Assembly (NCBI GenBank): GCA_016187395.1
Contig: JACPJV010000006.1
Location: 1-62,344 of the forward strand
Length of the DNA stretch: 62,344 nt
Reading direction: 5' to 3'
Source of the DNA: Candidatus Aenigmatarchaeota archaeon
Lineage (GTDB): Archaea > Aenigmatarchaeota > Aenigmatarchaeia > GW2011-AR5 > JACRAC01
The notes under the pieces were generated by a model. That model was not told where the DNA came from, ran no database searches, and saw nothing but the letters and a program-made list of their open reading frames with translations. The position numbers and the translations under genes are program-made. Shown one piece after another: positions 55,734 to 62,344 of this stretch; within the stretch, counting starts at the first letter, position 1; each line of letters starts with the position of its first letter.

Positions 55734-57248
55734 CTATGGCCACGAATACCCGGCAGCTCCCAGTTTGGTGCTGATGCCGGAAGGCCTTGCAAACTGGTCT
55801 GTGCTCTCCAGGGTAACTATGCCCTGGTAAAGTCCTCCGCCAAGAACAGATGCAGACTGGTAGAGAGGGAATTCACTGCTGCCTTCAACTCCTTTGAACT
55901 TGGAAAAGCAGAAGCCGATGTGATCTTCCACTGTAACGCGGATGCACGAGGGTATTACAGGCGTTTTCTGGTTTAGCTCTTCAAACTTGCTTTCGTCTGT
56001 TTCTTCAACATCGATCTTCTCGCTGTTTCTTATCATCCTCTGCCTGCACCGGAATCCGTCTTCTGCGCGGTTTGCCGTGTAATCATCGCCGCTCCCTTCG
56101 AGCTGCCATTTCTGTGTTTGGAATGCAGTTTTATCAACCGGAAGGAACCCGGGGAAATCAGGGAAATCATCCCAGCACGTGCATGATGTTTTTTCTATCT
56201 TCACGCTTGCCCTGCACGGGCTTGCAAGATAGAAGTCTGTGTTTGACTCGGCTGAAAATATGCTTGAAACATCGTCCGCCTTTCCGCCTACATATGCTGC
56301 TAAGGTTGTCTTCAGAGCTGCTCCTGCCGTGGTTTTTGACAAATCTATGCCCATGCTGAGGTAGCTTGCGGTCTTTTTTGATGAAAACAGGCGCACTATA
56401 GGTTTCCACGTGTGTGCTGTGGCTATCTTCAGAAACTTCCCCACAACCCTGGTCCAGCTAAAAAGCGATATGGTAATAGGAACTGCCTTGCCAATCACGG
56501 TTGTGGATCCCTTGAACATAGGCTGGTAGGTGGTCAGCTGCATGTAATTAATGCCTGCTTCCGCGCACTTGTCAAGGGGATAAACGATTATTTGTTTGGG
56601 TGTTTTGAGGCATAGCGCGTTCACGCCGCATAACCTGTATTTGACCGCTGTTTTGTTCAGAGGGCTTAGCGATTCATAATTGTCAAAGACATACCTGTTT
56701 CCTTCCTTGTTCCATTTTCCAAAGTCGCCGATAAGATTGAAGCCGCCTTTCTGCCTGTCCTTCAAAGGCACATTTGCAAAAACAGCGCTGGAATACTGCA
56801 GGCGCTCCAGCGCGTTTCTTTCCAGAACAGACAGTTGCTCGTCCCTCACAGAGTCTGCGTCAGGATTCTGGTAATATAATACTGCGCGCTTGCCGAAGTC
56901 ATGATATAATTCCCAGCTTATGGCTTCGCCTGGCGGAAACGACTCGTAGTATAAAAGTATATTCGGGTCTCCTCTGCTGGACAGAAGACCTCTTGGGATG
57001 ACGTTCTTTGCAATCACAACCCCGCCAAGATCCACGTCTGCAACAGACTGGGGAAGTGACACTTCTATGCTTTTGGCAGAGCCGCTCTGGCAGACCTCGT
57101 TGATTTCTTTGGCGAGGAGTGCGACAGATGTCTCTGCCTCTGCCTGGAAAGGCTGGAGACCTTCTTTTACAAATCCTCCCAGGACAAACAGCGACAGCAA
57201 AAGCCCCATTACCATGAATAGAAGTTCAAATTCTCCGTCCCCTTTCAT
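55734..57248 (-). CDS. Pilin-like exported protein, paralog B
   Basis: GEFELLFMVMGLLLSLFVLGGFVKEGLQPFQAEAETSVALLAKEINEVC; NILLYYESFPPGEAISWELYHDFGKRAVLYYQNPD. Confidence 0.7.
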   Translation of the reverse strand: MKGDGEFELLFMVMGLLLSLFVLGGFVKEGLQPFQAEAETSVALLAKEINEVCQSGSAKSIEVSLPQSVADVDLGGVVIAKNVIPRGLLSSRGDPNILLYYESFPPGEAISWELYHDFGKRAVLYYQNPDADSVRDEQLSVLERNALERLQYSSAVFANVPLKDRQKGGFNLIGDFGKWNKEGNRYVFDNYESLSPLNKTAVKYRLCGVNALCLKTPKQIIVYPLDKCAEAGINYMQLTTYQPMFKGSTTVIGKAVPITISLFSWTRVVGKFLKIATAHTWKPIVRLFSSKKTASYLSMGIDLSKTTAGAALKTTLAAYVGGKADDVSSIFSAESNTDFYLASPCRASVKIEKTSCTCWDDFPDFPGFLPVDKTAFQTQKWQLEGSGDDYTANRAEDGFRCRQRMIRNSEKIDVEETDESKFEELNQKTPVIPSCIRVTVEDHIGFCFSKFKGVEGSSEFPLYQSASVLGGGLYQGIVTLESTDQFARPSGISTKLGAAGYSWP

Positions 57249-57353
57249 AGGATTACTTTGCCAGGGCGGTAAATAAATGTTCTGAAGTGAAGCAAATATC
57301 AGGCTGTTCATTTCTTTCCCAGGTTTTTAAATTTTTGTTTCGTTTTATGATGC

Positions 57354-57923
57354 ATGGCTGTTGTTAGTCCTGTTAAACTGTCATGCGTTCGTTTCAGGAG
57401 GTTTGCAAGACATGGAGTGCCCCCTTCTGGTACAGACGTGATTGAAGTTCCAGAATTCCTTTTTTCTGGCGGGGAGCAACACCCCAACGTGTACGCGGAA
57501 AAGGTGAACAGCTTTATGCTCGGCAGATACGACGATAGAATGAAATTTGTACCTGACGAGGAGGGGACTAAAGCGATGAGAGAAAAATGCGTAGAAAATT
57601 CTCCTGAACTTGTCGGGTTTCGCGTGAGCCGCCATGCCGATGATTTACAATTGTTAAGGAAGACCGTAACTGGCGGAAATTTTCACTACGATAGATGGAA
57701 TGGCAAAAGGATCGGGAAGCGCAGGGGATCTTATGCGTTAGGAAGAGCTGTAGCACGTTCCTATGCAGGATTTACACCAGATGAGTTTAGCGCACTGGTC
57801 GGCGATGAAATAATTCCTTATACAGTTGAAGAACGAAGTCCTGCCAGATCCTTTGCTTACCTAAGCGCAGATAGAACAGAGCTGTTTCTGATCAGCGACC
57901 TTAATAGAATACGGCGCTCGTAG
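57354..57923 (+). CDS. Hypothetical protein
   Basis: 189-aa ORF; family not recognised. Confidence 0.5.
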   Translation: MAVVSPVKLSCVRFRRFARHGVPPSGTDVIEVPEFLFSGGEQHPNVYAEKVNSFMLGRYDDRMKFVPDEEGTKAMREKCVENSPELVGFRVSRHADDLQLLRKTVTGGNFHYDRWNGKRIGKRRGSYALGRAVARSYAGFTPDEFSALVGDEIIPYTVEERSPARSFAYLSADRTELFLISDLNRIRRS

Positions 57924-57928
57924 CTGAT

Positions 57929-58570
57929 TCATTCTTCATCTTCTTTCTCCTTTACGCTTTCTTCCCTTTCCCATCCGAAATCCTCTGCCCTTATGCCTGC
58001 TTTTTCTCCTTTTAGCTCCAGGAATTTCTTTGCCAGCCCCCAAAAGACGAGCGAAAGGGCTTTTCTTCCTTTGTTGTTGCATGGAATGACCAGATCTATG
58101 TAGGAGGCGCTGTAAGATGTGTCTGCCAGAGCTATTACAGGAATTCGTGCATTAACAGCCTCTTTGATTGCCTGGGCGTCTGCCGTAGGATCAGCTGCCA
58201 GAAGCAGATCTGCCTCGAAAAAGCCTTTGTAGCTCGGGTTTGTTAATGACCCGGGCATGAACCTGCCCAGATGAACCTTGATCCCCGTAATCTCCCCGAA
58301 CTTCGTGCACGGTTCCCATGCTATTTCTTTCCTGCACACTACAACAGGGTTCTTTGCAGAGGCGAGCATCTGCGCGGCTTTCTGTATCCTTTTATCCAGT
58401 TCGCCTATATTGAGCACTGCAAGGCCGTTTGGCCTGACCTTGTAGACAAAGCGCATCATATCCTTTGTTTTGTGCGTCATGCCGATGTGCGCGCCTGACG
58501 TCAGGTACATTTCCCTTGGCAGATATAGCTGAACGTCTGGTTGCAAATCCTCGTCTTTCTTTTCGGCCAT
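57929..58570 (-). CDS. rps2: 30S ribosomal protein S2
   Basis: GAHIGMTHKTKDMMRFVYKVRPNGLAVLNIGELDKRIQKAA; RFMPGSLTNP; ADLLLAADPTADAQAIKEA. Confidence 0.95.
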   Translation of the reverse strand: MAEKKDEDLQPDVQLYLPREMYLTSGAHIGMTHKTKDMMRFVYKVRPNGLAVLNIGELDKRIQKAAQMLASAKNPVVVCRKEIAWEPCTKFGEITGIKVHLGRFMPGSLTNPSYKGFFEADLLLAADPTADAQAIKEAVNARIPVIALADTSYSASYIDLVIPCNNKGRKALSLVFWGLAKKFLELKGEKAGIRAEDFGWEREESVKEKEDEE

Positions 58571-58646
58571 GGCATCACAACAGTTGTTCATCTGTTCTTT
58601 CTCTTTCGGAAAGAAGATTTAAATATCGAGATTCATGCTAAAAGAC

Positions 58647-58799
58647 ATGACAAGAAAGAGGGCTGTGAAAAACAAGGCCAGGGCGAGAAAAAATCATAAA
58701 AGCAGCAAAGACATCAGGCTTCTTCAGGAAGGCTTTATCCCGGAACAAACAAAGATGGGCACTCCGTTCAAAGGCAAGAACAAGATAATTGTGGTGTGA
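58647..58799 (+). CDS. Small basic hypothetical protein (50 aa)
   Basis: My translation MTRKRAVKNKARARKNHKSSKDIRLLQEGFIPEQTKMGTPFKGKNKIIVV; not in ORF track. Confidence 0.5.
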   Translation: MTRKRAVKNKARARKNHKSSKDIRLLQEGFIPEQTKMGTPFKGKNKIIVV

Positions 58800-58802
58800 T
58801 AT

Positions 58803-59075
58803 ATGATGAGATTTACTGTCTATAGAGAACTTCCCGTGGGGCTTCGGGTTCACTATCAATTAGGTCCTGAAGGTGGTGTTTCTTTTCCAAGATCGGATGA
58901 AGATGCTATTGAGTACATTTGTAGTGCCATAAGAGACAGGAAGGCTGATAGAGCAGAAATAGATACACTCCATAGTCCTTCAGAAATTCCTTGGAATGTA
59001 CTTCCGTATCCAGCTTTGGATCTGCAGGTAATGAGGGAGCTTGTTGCTGAACAATCTGGAATTCCTGTAGAATAA
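58803..59075 (+). CDS. Hypothetical protein
   Basis: 90-aa ORF starting 3 nt after the previous stop. Confidence 0.5.
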   Translation: MMRFTVYRELPVGLRVHYQLGPEGGVSFPRSDEDAIEYICSAIRDRKADRAEIDTLHSPSEIPWNVLPYPALDLQVMRELVAEQSGIPVE

Positions 59076-59086
59076 TTTTTCTAACT

Positions 59087-59179
59087 TATAGTGCTACAAG
59101 GAATAAATCGGGATATAATAATTCCTTGTGCACTATACTGTGAAACAAGGACATGTCGGTATTATTTCCTTGTTTCACA
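59087..59179 (-). repeat. Double-hairpin repeat element, inverted copy identical to 43315-43407
   Basis: Base-by-base comparison of the reverse complement; directly abuts the stop codon of 59180-59740. Confidence 0.92.
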
Positions 59180-59740
59180 TTATGCAGCTTCTTCCAGCGG
59201 CTCTTTTTGAATTATCGCTTTTCCATATTCCCTCCACAGGTCTTTTGCAACAGACAATGCATGATCTGTTCCCAGGAACGCTTCGTACTTCCCGACACGC
59301 GCTTCAAGCATTCTGTAGAGCTCTTTTTCCAAAGGATATGGATGCGGGCGCGAGTATCCTATCACGCCTTCTGTCGCTGCGGAGGCTGCGCCTTCTATGA
59401 AGGCTGCTCCTGCTTCGCTTCCCAGTTCTTCAACGTATCTTTCCATTGAACCGCTGAGATGCTGGGCTGTATGAAACTGCTCGTGCGCGATAACTTCCCT
59501 GGCTGTTTCTTCGTTTGCAAGTGATTTTGGATCTATGTAAAGCCTTCCCGGGCGAAGGGGGTTGTATTTTCCCAGGGCGTTGCCGTGAAGCTCCCTGACC
59601 ACTACCTCTCCTTCAGGAAGCCATCTGTAAAGCCTTTCGTCATCCACTCCGAGCTCCCTAAGATAATTTTCAATCTCTCCGGAAACCTGCGGAAGAAGCT
59701 GATTAAGGTGATTTTCGTCAACATTAGCAGATCCGACCAT
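59180..59740 (-). CDS. Hypothetical HExxH (zincin-like) protein
   Basis: AREVIAHEQFHTAQHLSGSMERYVEELGSEAGAAFIEGAA. Confidence 0.6.
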   Translation of the reverse strand: MVGSANVDENHLNQLLPQVSGEIENYLRELGVDDERLYRWLPEGEVVVRELHGNALGKYNPLRPGRLYIDPKSLANEETAREVIAHEQFHTAQHLSGSMERYVEELGSEAGAAFIEGAASAATEGVIGYSRPHPYPLEKELYRMLEARVGKYEAFLGTDHALSVAKDLWREYGKAIIQKEPLEEAA

Positions 59741-59807
59741 GCATATGAATTAGATGCAAAGAAATAAAAGGGTTCTGATGAAGCCTGTCAAAACATTTCT
59801 GCCTTAT

Positions 59808-60002
59808 TTACACCCTGAACCTTCCGATGTCTTTCGATATGTCTTTATGCGTCAGAAACATGGTTCTGCAGCAGTATCTTTCAAGGCCCAGAGAATCGAG
59901 AACTTTTGCAGGCGTTTCGCCTTTCCCTACGCGCTCCTCGTATTCATTCCATTTGCCTCCTACGGGCTTGCCGCAGGTTATGCATCTGACTGGAATTATC
60001 AT
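59808..60002 (-). CDS. rpoN: DNA-directed RNA polymerase subunit N
   Basis: MIIPVRCITCGKPVGGKWNEYEERV...LERYCCRTMFLTHKD. Confidence 0.96.
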   Translation of the reverse strand: MIIPVRCITCGKPVGGKWNEYEERVGKGETPAKVLDSLGLERYCCRTMFLTHKDISKDIGRFRV

Positions 60003-60207
60003 TCTATCACCAGAACAATAGAGGCAAGGGATTTAAAGGTGATGCATGCCATCAGCGAATTATTCGGTATGCACATTTTCCCCGAATCTCGTCTTTTGCA
60101 GGCTCGAATGCCAGAACATCTCCGTCGTGAACGTTGAACTGTTCCACCTCTTGCCTGCGTCAAAACCCTTAAATACATGCGCATGCATATGTGCATGCAG
60201 TGATAAG

Positions 60208-60429
60208 ATGGTGAAAGTAATCTCTCTGTCAGAAGAGGCCTACGCAACGCTTAAGAGCCAGAAGGAGAAAAGCGATTCTTTCTCTGATGTCGTGCTCAGG
60301 CTCTCGAAAAGGGAAAGGAAAGACGATATAAGGGAAGTTTTCGGAGTCTGGAAAGGAGACAGGGAAATGGGGAAAATATTCAAGAATATTTTGAAAGAAA
60401 GGCGCGTATACAGGCCGATAAAGCTATGA
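60208..60429 (+). CDS. VapB-like antitoxin
   Basis: MVKVISLSEEAYATLKSQKEKSDSFSDVVLRLSKR; upstream gcatgc-atatgt-gcatgc repeat. Confidence 0.75.
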   Translation: MVKVISLSEEAYATLKSQKEKSDSFSDVVLRLSKRERKDDIREVFGVWKGDREMGKIFKNILKERRVYRPIKL

Positions 60430-60833
60430 CACGGGAGATGACTATGCCTGTTCTTGATACAGATATACTTGTCGGCGCCCTGAGAGGCGACATAGGAGCT
60501 GAACGCAGAATACTTGCGATCGGCGAAAATGCCCGTTTTACGACAACCATATCAGCAGTTGAGATATTCCAAGGCGCGTTTTTACACGCAAAGAAGGAAG
60601 AAAAGCTGGGGGATGCTTTCAGACTTTTCTCGCATCTGAACATATACGAATTTGACTATCCCGCTTCCCTCGTTGCGGCGGATATTTTTGCCAGAAACCG
60701 CCTTTCGGGGAATATTGTCGATGCCTTTGATGTCCTGATAGCTTCTGTCTGCCTTGCAAAAAACGAAACACTCATAACGCGGAATATTTCTGATTTCTCC
60801 AGAATCCCGCGGCTGAAAACCGAGAAATGGTGA
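60426..60833 (+). CDS. VapC PIN-domain toxin
   Basis: MPVLDTDILVGALRGD; TTISAVEIFQGAFLHAKK; NIVDAFDVLIASVCLAKNETLITRNISDFSRI. Confidence 0.9.
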   Translation: MTREMTMPVLDTDILVGALRGDIGAERRILAIGENARFTTTISAVEIFQGAFLHAKKEEKLGDAFRLFSHLNIYEFDYPASLVAADIFARNRLSGNIVDAFDVLIASVCLAKNETLITRNISDFSRIPRLKTEKW

Positions 60834-60854
60834 TGAATTGCTTCGCAACTGACA

Positions 60855-61307
60855 TTATCTTTTGCTTTGCTGCTTTTTCCTGCGGGGTCCTGCCGTGCTT
60901 CTTGATGGCTTGTGCGGTTCTGTTCTGCGCGGGTCGGAGACCAGCAAAGAGCGGTCATATTCATGATACAGCTGCTGCAGCTTCTTCCCCCCGCTCCACT
61001 GGACCAATGCATTTGCTATTGCGGTGCGTGCTGCGTCAGCCTGGCCCCATATCCCCCCTCCGCTTACGTTAACAGAAATGTCTGCATTCTCTGCCAAAGC
61101 ACCTGCGATTATCAGCGGTTCCTGGATACGCATCCTTACGTAGCGCGGCTCATAAGAGTCCAATGGCCTATTATTGACTTGTACGAAACCTTTGCCCTGC
61201 CTGATCGTAGCCCTGGCTACGGCTCTTTTTCTTTTTCCAACAGTTGCTATGATCTTTTCTTTTTTCGGTTTTTTCGCCTTCTTTTCCTCCTGCTGCTCTG
61301 TTTCCAT
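60855..61307 (-). CDS. rps9: 30S ribosomal protein S9
   Basis: TVGKRKRAVARATIRQGKGFVQVN; GGGIWGQADAARTAIANALVQW; SDPRRTEPHKPSRSTAGPRRKKQQSKR. Confidence 0.96.
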   Translation of the reverse strand: METEQQEEKKAKKPKKEKIIATVGKRKRAVARATIRQGKGFVQVNNRPLDSYEPRYVRMRIQEPLIIAGALAENADISVNVSGGGIWGQADAARTAIANALVQWSGGKKLQQLYHEYDRSLLVSDPRRTEPHKPSRSTAGPRRKKQQSKR

Positions 61308-61730
61308 CTAGGCACCTCTTAGTTCTATACTCAACTGCTTTAATGTAATATACCGTGATTTGATATGCCTTTGCAATGTTTCTGCCTCTGCATTCTCAAA
61401 GCCTGCGTTGCCGGGGTAAATGCGGAGATTAGCCAGGGCAATCTTTCCTGAAGCCTTCTTGTAAGGGACCATGCCACGTATAGTTCTTCGAAGTATGTCA
61501 GCTGGCTTTGTCGGAAAGAAAGGGCCGTGATGCGGATTGCCCCTTGCCCTTCTTTCATGGTATTTCTTTTTAGCAAAGCTCGGATTTCCGGTTATGATCG
61601 CACGATCTGCGTTTATGATAACTATTCTTTCCCCTTTCAGCAGGCGCTTTGCCACTGAGGACGCAAGACGGCCGATAGGAGTATTAGCGGCGTCAATTAT
61701 TTTGACATCCATAACTTTTTGTTCTGGCAT
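61308..61730 (-). CDS. rpl13: 50S ribosomal protein L13
   Basis: IIDAANTPIGRLASSVAKRLLKGERIVIINADRAIITGNP; start trimmed to MPEQKVMDVK. Confidence 0.95.
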   Translation of the reverse strand: MPEQKVMDVKIIDAANTPIGRLASSVAKRLLKGERIVIINADRAIITGNPSFAKKKYHERRARGNPHHGPFFPTKPADILRRTIRGMVPYKKASGKIALANLRIYPGNAGFENAEAETLQRHIKSRYITLKQLSIELRGA

Positions 61731-61762
61731 GACGATCACAAGTATACTGAGAATAAAGGATA

Positions 61763-61847
61763 TAAAGTGAAACAATGAAATGAGTTTCATTGTTTCCCGT
61801 AAAGTGATCCAAATTAATAATACCGACTTGGAATTTGGCTCACTTTA
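61763..61847 (+). repeat. Divergent double-hairpin repeat element
   Basis: gtgaaacaatgaaa-tgag-tttcattgtttc then taaagtgatccaaatt-(aataataccgacttgg)-aatttggctcacttta. Confidence 0.75.
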
Positions 61848-61849
61848 AA

Positions 61850-62263
61850 CTAATCTCCTTCGCGCGTTCTTACTGCGTTTTGCCAAGACGGACTTTCATC
61901 ATCCCCATCGTGTCCGCTGCGTCTTGCTTTTCCCGGCAAGCTGCTGTAAACGACCCTGTGATGGCCCTTTTCAAGGATGTCATCGAAATTTCCTATTCCG
62001 TGCTCTCGCAATCTGATCCTGCCGCTTGCTTCAAGCTCCCGCAAGTATGCCCAGACAGCTGATTCCGGATAGAGGCTGACGTGCGCCCTGCTTCCGCTTG
62101 CCCCAATTTTACTGGGAACTATCCTGGAAGGCTTCAGGCTGCTTCCTACTGCGCTTGGACCTATTCTCCTGCCAAGGCTGTACGTCATGTCCGTGATTTC
62201 ACGTGCATAGAAGCATCTTTCTCCGACCTTTTCTTCTACAAATTTCCGCAAAGGCTCTTTCAT
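61850..62263 (-). CDS. Hypothetical protein
   Basis: 137-aa ORF with ATGA overlap to the upstream partial ORF. Confidence 0.5.
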   Translation of the reverse strand: MKEPLRKFVEEKVGERCFYAREITDMTYSLGRRIGPSAVGSSLKPSRIVPSKIGASGSRAHVSLYPESAVWAYLRELEASGRIRLREHGIGNFDDILEKGHHRVVYSSLPGKARRSGHDGDDESPSWQNAVRTREGD

Positions 62264-62344
62264 TGTGTCACTCCTCTCTTTCTGCCATGTCGCTCAAGAC
62301 AATTACGTGACCGGGCTCTTCGTTGACTAATTCGTGCAGCGGCA
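62260..62344 (-). CDS. C-terminal fragment of a protein truncated by the window edge
   Basis: PLHELVNEEPGHVIVLSDMAERGVTQ*; stop overlaps next start. Confidence 0.45.
   Translation of the reverse strand, partial: AAARISQRRARSRNCLERHGRKRGVTQ

Noticed and set aside
16835-61847. Interpretation of the hairpin elements as a CRISPR array
   Set aside because: Copies are kilobases apart, in both orientations, without regular spacers; no cas genes seen.
16835-61847. Interpretation of the hairpin elements as simple transcription terminators
   Set aside because: Some sit directly after stop codons, but others are in a divergent promoter region (53277-53481) and inside a disrupted ORF (24525-24619). 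The loop is conserved and there is no consistent U-tract.
16835-61847. Interpretation as an integron gene-cassette array with attC sites
   Set aside because: Bulged bases and imperfect hairpins are suggestive, but genes are in both orientations, spacing is irregular, no tyrosine integrase is in the window and canonical R'/R'' boxes are not evident.

Overview
This 62 kb window looks like a chromosomal segment of a small-genome, probably DPANN-like archaeon. That placement is inference from aRF1, aIF6, SRP54, RpoN, prefoldin alpha, RfcL, GatD/GatE, aTrm56 and Taw1/Taw2. The core genes are interleaved with many orphan ORFs, several toxin-antitoxin modules and foreign-looking AT-rich genes. The most notable observations are:
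(1) A dispersed family of about 95 bp double-hairpin elements (about 9 loci). They have TATAGTG/CACTATA-like ends, a conserved AATAATACCGAC-type loop and stems that diverge by compensatory change. One copy appears to have inserted into a short ORF, and removing 95 bp restores the frame.
(2) Two tRNA genes, tRNA-Gln(UUG) and tRNA-Ile(GAU), that each seem to carry two introns, including D-loop and T-loop introns.
(3) A 48.3-57.3 kb block of secreted or pilin-like membrane proteins, including a 940-aa protein with two degenerate M23-like segments and two long paralogs. This may be an undescribed surface apparatus.
(4) A small DnaA domain-IV-like protein next to srp54.
(5) A Kazal-like plus HEASH metalloprotease-like protein.
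(6) A 25-bp tandem duplication that frameshifts an exported-protein gene.
(7) A thiL-like pseudogene.
(8) A vapBC inserted antisense in the conserved rpl13-rps9-rpoN-rps2 neighbourhood.
All calls come from reading the sequence and ORF translations; no database search was run.
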